A DNA stretch of 23,136 nt from an uncultured Alistipes sp. (GTDB taxonomy: Bacteria; Bacteroidota; Bacteroidia; Bacteroidales; Rikenellaceae), in NCBI GenBank assembly GCA_947174295.1, contig CAMWIG010000010.1, forward strand, positions 1 to 23,136, read 5' to 3'. A program made the translations under genes and the position numbers. The notes beneath the pieces were generated by a model. The model ran no database searches. It worked only from the letters and a program-made list of their open reading frames with translations, and was not told the DNA's origin. Below are positions 13,030 to 21,316 of this stretch, piece after piece. Every line of letters starts with the position of its first letter. Position 1 is the stretch's first letter.

Positions 13030-15465
13030 CTATTGCTCCAAAGCGATAGCGAGTACGTCGTCGTTCGTGCGGACGTAGTGGAACGTCAGGCCCTCGACAT
13101 ATTCGGGCTTTATCTCCTCGATGTCCTTGCGGTTATCCTCCGAGAGTATCAGGTCGGTGATGCCGGCGCGCTTGGCTGCCAGAATCTTCTCCTTGACGCC
13201 GCCCACGGGAGTCACGCGGCCGCGCAGGGTCGTCTCGCCCGTCATGGCGATGCGCTCGCGCACGCGGCGGCCGGTGTAGGTCGACACGATGGAGGTCACC
13301 ATCGTAATGCCGGCCGACGGGCCGTCCTTGGGAATGGCGCCCTCGGGAACGTGGATATCGATGTCGTGCTTCTCGAACACCGACGCGTCGATGCCGAGCT
13401 CTTCGTGGTGGGCCATGACCCACTCGTGGGCTATGGTCGCCGACTCCTTCATCACGTCGCCCAGATTACCCGTGAGGTTCAGCCGCCCCTTGCCGGGCGT
13501 GAGCACCGACTCCACGTAGAGGATGTCGCCGCCGACCTCGGTCCAGGCCAGACCCGTCACGACGCCCACCATACCGGCCACTTCGTACTGCTCGCTGAGG
13601 AACTTGGGCTTGCCGAGAATCTTCTCGGTCTCCGCAGCCGTGAGCTCGGGTGCGAACTCCTCGCCGAAGGCCACCTGCTTTGCGCGGGCGCGGGCTATCT
13701 TCGCAAGAATCTTGTCGAGCGAACGAACGCCCGACTCGCGGGTGTACTCGGAGACAATCTTCTCGAAAACCGGCTGAGGCACGGCGAGCTGGTCGTCCGC
13801 AAGACCGTGCGCCTCGCGCTGCTTGGGCAGCAGGTGCTGCCCGGCGATGCGCAGCTTGTCTTCGAGTATGTAGCCCGGGATGTTTATCATCTCCATGCGG
13901 TCGCGCAGCGCCGGATTGATGTTGCCTATGTTGTTCGCCGTGGCGATGAACAGCACCTTCGATAGGTCGTACTCCGTGTCGAGGTAGTTGTCGTGGAAGG
14001 TGGTGTTCTGCTCCGGGTCGAGCACTTCGAGCAGGGCGCTCGACGGGTCGCCGTGGTTCGAGACGGTCACCTTGTCGACCTCGTCGAGGATGATGACCGG
14101 GTTCGACGAACCGCAGCGGCGTATGGTCTGGATTATGCGGCCCGGCATGGCGCCGATGTAGGTGCGGCGGTGTCCGCGAATCTCGGCCTCGTCGTGCAGG
14201 CCGCCCAGCGATATGCGGCCGAACTTGCGGCCCAGCGCCGCAGCCACCGACTTGCCGAGCGACGTCTTGCCCACGCCCGGAGGGCCGTAGAGGCAGAGTA
14301 TCGGCGATTTGAGGTTGCCTTTGAGTTTGAGCACGGCCAGATGTTCGAGTATGCGCTCCTTGACCTCGTCGAGTCCGAAGTGGTCGCGGTCGAGCTGCTC
14401 GCGGGCGCACTGCAAGTCGAGGTTGTCGCTCGTCGTGTCGTTCCACGGCAGTTCGAGCAGCAGTTGCAGGTAGGTCATCTGCACCGAGTACTCGGCCACG
14501 GCGGGGTTCAGGCGCGTGAGCTTGCCCAGCTCCTTGTCGAACATCTCGCCCACCTCCGAGGGCCAGTTCTTCGTGCGGGCCTTTTCGCGCATCTGCGCTA
14601 TCTCGTCGTCCTCGCCCTCGCCGAGCTCCTCCTGAATGGTGCGCATCTGCTGTTGCAGGTAATAGTCGCGCTGCTGGCGGTCGATTTCGGCCTTCACCTT
14701 CTCCTGAATCTCGTTCTTGAACTCGACCATGCGCTGCTCGCGGATGAGGATTTCGAGCAGCTTGCGGGCGCGGGCCAGCACGCCGGGCGCTTCGAGCAGC
14801 GTCTGACGGTCGGCGTCGGCAAGCTCCATATTGGTGCATATGAAGTTGATAAGACCGCGCTTGGAGTCGATGTTCTTTATGGCGAACGCCGCCTCCTTGG
14901 GCATCGAGGGCGAAATCTTGATGATTCCCAGCGCCACGTCGCGGATGGAGTCGACCAGCGCCTCGTACTCGATGCTCTTGGCCTCGGGCGCAGTGTCGCG
15001 CAGCACCGTGACCGCCGCCTTGTAATAGGGCTCCGACGAGACGTACTCGCCGACCTCGATCTTCTGCTGGCCGTTCAGGATGACGGTCAGGTTGCCGTTC
15101 GGCATTTCGAGAATCTTCAATATGCGGGCGGCCGTACCGATGCGGTAGAGGTCGTCGGGTTTGGGGTCCTCGACGTCGCTCTCCTTTTGGAGCACGGCGC
15201 CCAGCATACCGCCGGCCTCGTTGACCTCGCGCACGAGCGTGATGCTCTTCTCGCGCCCTACCGTGATGGGGGTTATCGCTCCCGGAAAGAGCACGGAGCT
15301 GCGCAGCGTCAGAATCGGCAGAACCTCAGGAACCGGCGTCTCGTCGGCCGTTTCGTCGGCGTTGGACACGATGGGAATCACCGTGTGCTTGCCGTCGAGC
15401 AATTCGGGCAGCGAGCCCAAATCGTCTATCTCTATCTTTTCGAATTTGCTATTGTTGTCACTCAT
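13030..15465 (-). CDS. lon: ATP-dependent Lon protease (LonA type)
   Basis: The 811-residue cytoplasmic protease degrades misfolded and regulatory proteins. The N-terminal substrate-binding domain (about residues 40-235, starting LPILTLRSSVLFPGAITPI) is followed by a helical linker, then an AAA+ module with Walker A GPPGVGKTS (Lys400) and Walker B VIILDEVDKV, and the C-terminal S16 peptidase domain. The catalytic dyad is Ser717 in KDGPSAGI and Lys760 in GGVKEK, 43 residues apart as in E. coli Lon. Length is normal. I chose ATG 15465 (MSDNNSKFEK) over TTG 15471, two codons earlier. The gene is divergent from valS across 347 bp. No clear promoter box and no CIRCE-like heat-shock operator could be seen upstream. 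Confidence 0.97.
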   Translation of the reverse strand: MSDNNSKFEKIEIDDLGSLPELLDGKHTVIPIVSNADETADETPVPEVLPILTLRSSVLFPGAITPITVGREKSITLVREVNEAGGMLGAVLQKESDVEDPKPDDLYRIGTAARILKILEMPNGNLTVILNGQQKIEVGEYVSSEPYYKAAVTVLRDTAPEAKSIEYEALVDSIRDVALGIIKISPSMPKEAAFAIKNIDSKRGLINFICTNMELADADRQTLLEAPGVLARARKLLEILIREQRMVEFKNEIQEKVKAEIDRQQRDYYLQQQMRTIQEELGEGEDDEIAQMREKARTKNWPSEVGEMFDKELGKLTRLNPAVAEYSVQMTYLQLLLELPWNDTTSDNLDLQCAREQLDRDHFGLDEVKERILEHLAVLKLKGNLKSPILCLYGPPGVGKTSLGKSVAAALGRKFGRISLGGLHDEAEIRGHRRTYIGAMPGRIIQTIRRCGSSNPVIILDEVDKVTVSNHGDPSSALLEVLDPEQNTTFHDNYLDTEYDLSKVLFIATANNIGNINPALRDRMEMINIPGYILEDKLRIAGQHLLPKQREAHGLADDQLAVPQPVFEKIVSEYTRESGVRSLDKILAKIARARAKQVAFGEEFAPELTAAETEKILGKPKFLSEQYEVAGMVGVVTGLAWTEVGGDILYVESVLTPGKGRLNLTGNLGDVMKESATIAHEWVMAHHEELGIDASVFEKHDIDIHVPEGAIPKDGPSAGITMVTSIVSTYTGRRVRERIAMTGETTLRGRVTPVGGVKEKILAAKRAGITDLILSEDNRKDIEEIKPEYVEGLTFHYVRTNDDVLAIALEQ

Positions 15466-15812
15466 AATCAAGTATCCCTAAATTTTGTGCCGGCAACGGC
15501 GCTCGACACGCCGCGTCGCCGTATGCGGACTAAAATTTCAATCGTCACGGAGCACGCCCCGGCGTATGACGCGCACCAGTCGCACCGGGCCGCCCGTACG
15601 CGCAGGTTTCCCGCGCAAAGGCAGTGCAAGGACAGTGCAAGGCGAGCGCAGAGCCGAACCCGTTCGAGCTATGCCGAGCCGCAGCCTGTCCAAGCCGAAG
15701 TTTACTTCGGCAAAGGTAACGATTTTTACCGACAATTTATTTCATCTTTAATATATTGTTAATAACTTTGCACGCTGACTTTAAACTAAGAAACAAAATT
15801 TACACACATACT
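15466..15812. other. lon-valS divergent intergenic region with repeat-like GC-rich segment
   Basis: No gene is supported. The GC-rich part (about 15540-15715) holds a 10-bp direct repeat CAGTGCAAGG at 15622-15631 and 15633-15642. It also holds a 7-bp hairpin, GCCGAAG/CTTCGGC with loop TTTA, at 15694-15711. Open frames across it have skewed composition and no family features. The style of this stretch recalls dispersed intergenic repeats in Bacteroidales, from memory only. The right-hand 70 bp is AT-rich and holds the valS promoter. Confidence 0.55.
15740..15770 (+). promoter_or_regulatory. Promoter of valS
   Basis: TTTC at 15740-15743, a 19-bp spacer and TAACTTTG at 15763-15770 match TTTG-(19-21)-TAnnTTTG except for one base of the upstream box. 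Transcription would begin near 15777, about 36 nt before the ATG. Confidence 0.7.
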
Positions 15813-18443
15813 ATGCAAATCGCAGACAAATACTCGCCGCAGGATATCGAGGCGAAATGGTACGAATACTGGGTCGACAACCGGCTCTTCCACTCCGAGG
15901 TAGACCCCGAGCGCAAACCCTACACCATCGTCATCCCGCCCCCCAACGTCACGGGAATGCTCCACATGGGCCACATGCTCAACAACACGTTGCAGGACGT
16001 ACTCGTGCGCCGTGCCCGCATGAAGGGGCTCAACGCCTGCTGGGTGCCCGGCATGGACCACGCGTCGATAGCCACCGAGGCCAAGGTCGTCGCCAAGCTC
16101 AAAGCCGAGGGAATCGACAAGGCGTCGCTCTCGCGCGAGGAGTTCCTGCGCTACGCATGGGAGTGGAAGGAGAAGTACGGCGGCGTAATCCTGCAACAGC
16201 TGCGCAAGCTGGGCGCCTCGTGCGACTGGGAGCGCACCTGCTTCACCATGGACGACGCCCGCACCGAGAGCGTCATCCGCGTCTTCTGCGACCTCTACGA
16301 GAAGGGCCGCATCTACCGCGGCGTGCGCATGGTCAACTGGGACCCGTCGGCCAAGACGGCGCTTTCGGACGAGGAGGTAATCTACCGTGAGTCGCAGGGC
16401 AAGCTCTACTACCTGCGCTACATGGTCGAGGGCTCCGACCGCGCCATCATCGTGGCCACGACGCGCCCCGAGACGATTCTGGGCGACACGGCTCTCTGCG
16501 TGAACCCCGACGACGAGCGCTACGCATGGCTGCCGGCCGACGCACGCGTCATCGTGCCGCTCGTGGGCCGTTCGATACCCGTCATCCGCGACTCCTACGT
16601 CGACATCGAGTTCGGAACGGGCGCGCTGAAAGTCACCCCGGCGCACGACGTGAACGACTACATGCTGGGCGAGAAGTACGGACTCGAAACCATCGACATA
16701 TTCAACGACGACGGCACCATCAACGACAAGGTCGGCATGTACGTGGGCGTCGACCGCTTCGAGTGCCGCCGCATCATCGAGAAGGACCTCTCGGATGCCG
16801 GACTGCTTGAAAAGACCGAGGCCTACACCAACAACGTGGGCTACTCGGAGCGCACGGGTGTGGCCATCGAGCCCAAGCTCTCGATGCAGTGGTTCATGTC
16901 GATGAAGGAGATAGCCGAGCCGGCCACGCGCGCCGTCATGGAGGACATCATCCGCTTCGTGCCCGAGAAGTACAAGAACACCTACCGCCACTGGATGGAG
17001 AACATCAAGGACTGGTGCATCTCGCGCCAGCTGTGGTGGGGCCAGCGCATCCCGGCCTACTACCTGCCCAAGGGCGGCTACGTCGTGGCCGAGACGGCCG
17101 AGCAGGCGCTCGAAAAGGCTCGCGCCAAGAGCGGCGACGCCACGTTGCAGCTCGCCGACCTGCGCCAGGACGACGACGTGCTCGACACGTGGTTCTCGTC
17201 GTGGCTGTGGCCTATTTCGGTGTTCGACGGCATCCGCAACCCCGACAACGAGGAAATCAGCTACTACTACCCGACCAATGATTTGGTGACGGGCCCCGAC
17301 ATCATCTTCTTCTGGGTTGCCCGCATGATTATGGCCGGCTACGAATACCGCGGCGCCGAGCCGTTCCGCCACGTCTACTTCACGGGCATCGTGCGCGACA
17401 AGCTGGGCCGCAAGATGTCGAAGCAGCTGGGCAACTCGCCCGACCCGCTCGACCTGATAGCGCAGTACGGCGCCGACGGCATGCGCGCCGCAATGCTGCT
17501 CTCGTCGTCGGCCGGCAACGACGTGATGTTCGACGAGGCGCTCTGCGAGCAGGGCCGCAACTTCGGCAACAAGATATGGAACGCCTACCGTCTGCTCTGC
17601 GGCTGGCAGGTCGACGCATCGCTCGCGCAGAGCGACTGCAACCGTCTGGCCGGCGAGTGGTTCTCGGCCGTCCTCGACCGCACGGTGGCCGAGGTGGAGG
17701 CCGACTTCGAGGCGTACCGCATCTCGGAGGCCTTCATGAAGGTCTACAAGCTCTTCTGGGACGATTTCAGCGGCTGGTACCTCGAAATGATAAAGCCAGC
17801 CTATCAGGCCCCGACCGACGCGGAGACTATGCGGACGGCCAAGCGGTTCTTCGACACGCTGCTGCGGATGGTTCATCCGTTCATGCCGTTCGTGACCGAG
17901 GAGATATGGCAGGACCTCGCACCCCGTGCCGCGGGAGAGTCGGTGATGACTGCGCTGCTGCCCGCTCCGGCCGAGGCCGACACGGCGCTGCTGGCGCGCT
18001 TCGAGCTGGCGAAGGAGGTCGTATCGGCACTGCGCAACGTCCGCAAGCAGAAGAACCTCCCGCAGAAGGAGGCCCTCGTGCTGAAAGTCGTTGCCGATGC
18101 CAACTACCCCGCCGAGTACGAGCCCGTAATCGTGAAGATGGGCAATCTCTCGGCCGTTGAGCGCGTCGAGGAGAAGGACCCCGCGGCGGCGGCGTTCATC
18201 GTCAAGACCACGCAGTACTTCGTGCCCGTGGGCGGACTCATCGACCGGGAAGCCGAGGTGAAGAAGCTCACCGCCGACCTCGAATACCTCGAAGGGTTCC
18301 TCGCGTCGGTGATGAAGAAGCTCTCCAACGAGCGCTTCGTGCAGTCGGCGCCCGAGAAGGTCGTCGCCAACGAACGCGCGAAGCAGAGCGACGCCGAGGC
18401 TAAGATTGCGGCGATAAAGGCGCAGTTGGAAGCGTTGCGCTAA
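15813..18443 (+). CDS. valS: Valyl-tRNA synthetase
   Basis: The 876-residue cytoplasmic class I synthetase charges tRNA-Val. The catalytic domain starts with PPPNVTGMLHMGH (HIGH-type motif, residues 51-54) and carries KMSKQ at 534-538. The editing domain lies between them, with TTRPETILGDTA and PAHDVNDYMLG, typical of ValS. Also seen are NVGYSERTGV and RQLWWGQRIPAYY. The C-terminal ~65 residues, from VGGLIDREAEVKKL onward, form the tRNA-binding coiled coil of ValS. Length is normal. I chose ATG 15813 (MQIADKYSPQDIEAKWYEYW); 19 extra open codons upstream overlap the promoter and have no family match. The stop codon directly abuts the first heptamer of element B. Confidence 0.98.
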   Translation: MQIADKYSPQDIEAKWYEYWVDNRLFHSEVDPERKPYTIVIPPPNVTGMLHMGHMLNNTLQDVLVRRARMKGLNACWVPGMDHASIATEAKVVAKLKAEGIDKASLSREEFLRYAWEWKEKYGGVILQQLRKLGASCDWERTCFTMDDARTESVIRVFCDLYEKGRIYRGVRMVNWDPSAKTALSDEEVIYRESQGKLYYLRYMVEGSDRAIIVATTRPETILGDTALCVNPDDERYAWLPADARVIVPLVGRSIPVIRDSYVDIEFGTGALKVTPAHDVNDYMLGEKYGLETIDIFNDDGTINDKVGMYVGVDRFECRRIIEKDLSDAGLLEKTEAYTNNVGYSERTGVAIEPKLSMQWFMSMKEIAEPATRAVMEDIIRFVPEKYKNTYRHWMENIKDWCISRQLWWGQRIPAYYLPKGGYVVAETAEQALEKARAKSGDATLQLADLRQDDDVLDTWFSSWLWPISVFDGIRNPDNEEISYYYPTNDLVTGPDIIFFWVARMIMAGYEYRGAEPFRHVYFTGIVRDKLGRKMSKQLGNSPDPLDLIAQYGADGMRAAMLLSSSAGNDVMFDEALCEQGRNFGNKIWNAYRLLCGWQVDASLAQSDCNRLAGEWFSAVLDRTVAEVEADFEAYRISEAFMKVYKLFWDDFSGWYLEMIKPAYQAPTDAETMRTAKRFFDTLLRMVHPFMPFVTEEIWQDLAPRAAGESVMTALLPAPAEADTALLARFELAKEVVSALRNVRKQKNLPQKEALVLKVVADANYPAEYEPVIVKMGNLSAVERVEEKDPAAAAFIVKTTQYFVPVGGLIDREAEVKKLTADLEYLEGFLASVMKKLSNERFVQSAPEKVVANERAKQSDAEAKIAAIKAQLEALR

Positions 18444-18658
18444 ATTCAAAATTCAGAATTCAAAATGCAAAATTATTTTGAATTGCTGGATTTTGGATAC
18501 AACGTCGGCACTCTGATATCGGCCGGAAACGGCTTGCATAGCGGAGTGCCGAGGTTTTGCGAGTACTAACATTCGGAATTTCCCCAAGACGCGCAATTCC
18601 CGAAAGGTCACAGATGCGGTCGAGGGAAATTTTGAATTTTGAATTTTGAATTTTGAAT
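18444..18658. repeat. Intergenic element B, bounded by inverted ATTCAAA heptamer arrays
   Basis: Left array: four heptamers at 18444-18471 (ATTCAAA, ATTCAGA, ATTCAAA, ATGCAAA), starting on the base after the valS stop. Right array: four exact TTTGAAT copies at 18631-18658. The core of about 160 bp has mixed composition and contains a structured hairpin (18506-18551). A second 10-bp stem (AATTCAAAAT 18457-18466 with ATTTTGAATT 18475-18484) sits at the left edge. The plan equals element A: arrays in the same relative orientation between the stop of one gene and the start of the next co-directional one. The fourth right-hand copy contains the presumed rnhA start. Confidence 0.88.
18506..18551. 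other. Hairpin with GNRA-type tip inside element B
   Basis: The outer stem CGGCACTC (18506-18513) pairs with GAGTGCCG (18544-18551). The inner stem GCCG (18522-18525) pairs with CGGC (18530-18533) and closes a GAAA tetraloop. Internal loops of 8 and 10 nt separate the stems. A GNRA tip on a two-stem hairpin suggests RNA structure, but chance in a GC-rich stretch is possible for the inner stem. Confidence 0.5.
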
Positions 18659-19108
18659 CCCATCACTATCTACACCGACGGCTCGGCTCTCGGAAATCCG
18701 GGGCCGGGCGGGTTCGGGGTGGTGCTTCTCTCGGGGCCGTTTCGCAAGGAGCTCTCCGCGGGCTACCGCCTGACGACCAACAACCGCATGGAGCTCATGG
18801 CCGTGTGCGTGGCGCTCGAAGCGTTGAAGTTCGAGGGCTCGGACGTGACCGTCTACTCCGACTCGAAGTACGTCGTCGACGCCGTAGAGAAACGCTGGGT
18901 CTTCGGCTGGGAGAAGAAGGGCTACGTCGGAAAGAAAAACCCCGACCTGTGGGCGCGCTTTCTGAGGGTCTACCGCCGTCACCGCGTGCGCTTCGTGTGG
19001 GTCAAGGGACACGCCGAGACCGTGGAGAACAACCGCTGCGACCGTCTGGCAGTCGCCGCGGCAGGAGGTGCCGACCTGCTCGAAGACACCGGCTACCAGC
19101 CCGAATAG
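18653..19108 (+). CDS. rnhA: Ribonuclease HI, TTG start within heptamer repeat
   Basis: The 151-residue cytoplasmic nuclease cuts RNA in RNA-DNA hybrids. The four catalytic acids of RNase HI are present: Asp9 in IYTDGSALGNPGPGG, Glu47 in TNNRMELMA, Asp70 in VYSDSKYVVDAV and Asp130 in NNRCDRLA, with His120 in VKGHAE. Length matches E. coli RNase HI (155). No ATG is available: an in-frame TGA lies at 18647-18649 and the conserved domain begins by residue 4, leaving TTG 18653 as the best start. That TTG is part of the fourth TTTGAAT copy of element B. It may be transcribed from the valS promoter, since no Bacteroidetes promoter box is evident in element B. A strong terminator follows 63 bp after the stop. 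Confidence 0.93.
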   Translation: MNPITIYTDGSALGNPGPGGFGVVLLSGPFRKELSAGYRLTTNNRMELMAVCVALEALKFEGSDVTVYSDSKYVVDAVEKRWVFGWEKKGYVGKKNPDLWARFLRVYRRHRVRFVWVKGHAETVENNRCDRLAVAAAGGADLLEDTGYQPE

Positions 19109-19171
19109 AGACGCCTCACGCACCAATTGCGGAAGCGGAGTAACATTCCGCCTATCGAAATAGCCATTCGC

Positions 19172-19205
19172 AGCGGCTCCATTATCGAGGATGGGGCCGC
19201 TTTTT
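19172..19205 (+). terminator. Rho-independent terminator after rnhA
   Basis: An 11-bp stem, AGCGGCTCCAT (19172-19182) with ATGGGGCCGCT (19191-19201) including one G-U pair, has an 8-nt loop and is followed by TTTTT (19201-19205). It is GC-rich and well formed. Confidence 0.9.
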
Positions 19206-19620
19206 CATGCCGTCGTGCAAAGGCCGACATACACCGCAAGCCGCGGCACCGAGCCTCGGCCGCGAACCGAAGGGAACGATGCCCGGCACAAGCCGCACGC
19301 ACCGGCCTGTGCGGAAGCACACGGCAATGCAGCGAAAGCACGCGGCACAAAAAAAGAACCCGCCGCAATGACGGATTCCGCATATCTCTATTCCGATGTT
19401 TCTGCACTTCTGCGCATTCATACCGCCACTCCCGGTCGCGCCCCCCCCCGATGTCACCCTGGTGCCGCTCCCTGATATCGCTCCCTGCGTTCGAGTGGCG
19501 CATAGGCGCATCTCTTCCGCAACCTCTGCTACCATATCGCGCAAAGCCTTGACGACCTACGACAGCCGCGGCCGACAATCGTCGCGCCGCATTACACCGC
19601 ATCGACCCGGCGGCCGGCGG
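19206..19620. other. Gene-free stretch between rnhA and waaA, with a 9-C tract
   Basis: No gene is supported. Open frames on both strands have arginine- and alanine-rich products without family features. A run of nine C lies at 19441-19449. A run of seven A at about 19349-19355 would give a U7 tail for minus-strand transcription coming from waaA, but the stem before it is weak. A degraded minus-strand gene with a frameshift at the C tract cannot be excluded, because two different frames are open on either side of it. Confidence 0.5.
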
Positions 19621-20850
19621 TTATTTGCCGAATACCGTGCGGATTATGATGTCCGACGCCCCGATATGACGCGTGGTGTAGTCCTTGGCGGCGCGGCTTG
19701 CACGGGCCAGCGCACCGGCATCGTCGCGCAGCGGCCCGAACCATGCGCACAGCCCCTCGTAATCGGTCACAGGCGTGCAGGCTCCGAGCGAGACCATGTC
19801 GCGAGCCTCCTTGAACTTCTCGTATTTCGGACCGAACGCTATCGGAAGGGCGAATATCGCCGCTTCGAGCGTGTTGTGGATACCAACGCCGAAACCTCCG
19901 CCGACATACGCCCACGTGGCGTAGCCGTAGACCGACGAGAGCATGCCCATCGTATCGAGAATAAGCACCTGAGTATGTTCGAGGTCGGTCGTCTCGTCGA
20001 TTTTCGTATAGCGAACGGCTCCGCCGGCGACTGCGGCCGCGAAGTGCTCGATGCGCGCCTCGCTCATCTCGTGCGGCGCCACGACGAACTTGACCCCGGG
20101 ATTGTCGTTCGCCAATCGCAGCAGCAGCTCCTCGTCGGGCTGCCATGTAGAGCCAGCTACGAACAACCGGCCACCGCCGCGAAGACGCTCCACGGCCGGA
20201 ATGCTCTTCACCGCGGCGGCAATCTGCGCCACGCGGTCGAAACGCGTATCGCCGGCAACAACCACATTGTCGAAACCGAGCTCGGCGAGCAGCACGCGCG
20301 ACTCCTCGTTCTGCACGAAGATAGTCTCGAAACTCTCCAACGCCTCGCGCCAAAGACCGCCGTAGGGACGGAAAAACACGGAGTTGCGACGGAAAATAGC
20401 CGACACGATGTAGGTTCTGACATGACGGCGCCGGAGCTCCGTGAGGTGATTTATCCAGAATTCGTATTTTACGAAGATGGCTATTTCGGGACGGACGATG
20501 TCGAGAAAGCGGCGAGCATTGCCCGGAGTGTCGATCGGAAGGTAGAATATGTAGTCGGCTCCGGCATAGTTCTTACGTATTTCGTAGCCCGACGGGGAAA
20601 AGAACGTGAGAAGAATCTTGTAACCGGGATGTTCCTTGCGAATCTTCTCTATGAGCGGACGACCCTGCTCGAACTCGCCGAGAGAAGCAACATGCACCCA
20701 CACGATGCGGTCGTCGGAACGGATAGCCTCGCGCATGCGGTCGAACTGCCCCTTGCGGCCGTCGCGCCACAGACGGGCTTTCGCGTGCCACAACGACGCC
20801 AGACGAATCGCTCCCGCATAGATCGAGATACCGATATTATAGAGCCACAT
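19621..20850 (-). CDS. waaA: 3-deoxy-D-manno-octulosonic-acid (Kdo) transferase
   Basis: This is a 409-residue GT30 glycosyltransferase that moves Kdo from CMP-Kdo to the lipid A precursor at the inner membrane. The N-terminal MWLYNIGISIYAGAIRLASL is the hydrophobic membrane-anchoring segment. The motif HVASLGEFEQGRPLIE contains the conserved Glu59, the likely catalytic base. Further family features are KYEFW, SAIFRRNSVFF, VAGDTRFDRV, GSTWQPDEE, VAPHEMSE and the C-terminal sugar-nucleotide site YVGGGFGVGIHNTLEAA. Length is normal. It has its own strong promoter just upstream and follows yraN by 97 bp in the same orientation. The substrate comes from the KdsB-KdsA-KdsD enzymes encoded about 7 kb away. 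Confidence 0.96.
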   Translation of the reverse strand: MWLYNIGISIYAGAIRLASLWHAKARLWRDGRKGQFDRMREAIRSDDRIVWVHVASLGEFEQGRPLIEKIRKEHPGYKILLTFFSPSGYEIRKNYAGADYIFYLPIDTPGNARRFLDIVRPEIAIFVKYEFWINHLTELRRRHVRTYIVSAIFRRNSVFFRPYGGLWREALESFETIFVQNEESRVLLAELGFDNVVVAGDTRFDRVAQIAAAVKSIPAVERLRGGGRLFVAGSTWQPDEELLLRLANDNPGVKFVVAPHEMSEARIEHFAAAVAGGAVRYTKIDETTDLEHTQVLILDTMGMLSSVYGYATWAYVGGGFGVGIHNTLEAAIFALPIAFGPKYEKFKEARDMVSLGACTPVTDYEGLCAWFGPLRDDAGALARASRAAKDYTTRHIGASDIIIRTVFGK

Positions 20851-20876
20851 AAATCAATTTACAATGTTCGGGAGCG

Positions 20877-20908
20877 CAAAGGTAATGCAATTTGTCGACA
20901 TTACCAAA
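20877..20908 (-). promoter_or_regulatory. Promoter of waaA, with an overlapping palindrome
   Basis: On the minus strand TTTG (20908-20905), a 20-bp spacer and TACCTTTG (20884-20877) match the Bacteroidetes consensus at every defined base. Transcription would start near 20870, about 20 nt before the ATG. An inverted repeat GGTAATG (20881-20887) / CATTACC (20899-20905) spans the spacer and touches both boxes, so it could be an operator. Confidence 0.85.
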
Positions 20909-20947
20909 TCGACCGCCCCGTAACTGCGCGAAAGTTAGGGACGTCGG

Positions 20948-21316
20948 CTACCAGTGGCACTCCACGGCATCGGCTATGTAGCGCACCCGGTACTCTCCGT
21001 CGGGCAGCACGTCGACAGCCGCAAGGTCGAGATGAGGCTCCTCGCGGCAGCCGTGCAGCGCCAGATAGCGGGTCGCGGCACTCACCATGAACGAACATTT
21101 GGCAGCCGTCAGGGCCTCCTCGGGCGCCGTAAGCCCCTCTGCGTCGCGGGTCTTGACCTCGACGAAACGTATGCACCCGCCGCCGACGGCCACGATGTCG
21201 AGCTCGTAACGGCCGCTGCGCCAGTTGGTGTCGAGAATCGCGTAGCCGCGGCGGCGCAGATACTCCGCCGCCGCACGCTCGCCCTCGCGGCCGGTAACTG
21301 CTCTGTCGCGCGTCAT
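20948..21316 (-). CDS. yraN: YraN/UPF0102 family endonuclease-like protein
   Basis: The 122-residue protein has the length usual for YraN. Motifs: GREGERAAAEYLRRRGYAIL near the start, then NWRSGRYELDIVAVGGG and IRFVEVKTRD, which give the restriction-endonuclease-like core with the E-LD-EVK pattern. The family is predicted to be nuclease-like; a cellular role is not settled. The ATG at 21316 overlaps the tyrA stop (ATGA), indicating coupled translation; the frame is open upstream, but only as an alternative frame of tyrA. It is the third gene of pepE-tyrA-yraN. Confidence 0.9.
   Translation of the reverse strand: MTRDRAVTGREGERAAAEYLRRRGYAILDTNWRSGRYELDIVAVGGGCIRFVEVKTRDAEGLTAPEEALTAAKCSFMVSAATRYLALHGCREEPHLDLAAVDVLPDGEYRVRYIADAVECHW

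Noticed and set aside
15538..15735. A 65-codon minus-strand open frame between lon and valS
   Set aside because: Its composition follows the GC-rich repeat-like block and hairpin, it crosses the direct repeat, and it has no promoter or family signal.
15786..18449. An 887-codon open frame antisense to almost all of valS
   Set aside because: valS has all synthetase motifs; the antisense product shows no family features. The length reflects codon bias in a GC-rich gene.
18460..18666. A minus-strand open frame covering element B
   Set aside because: It encodes the heptamers as FKIQNSKFKI-type repeats and overlaps the rnhA start on the other strand. It is a repeat artefact.
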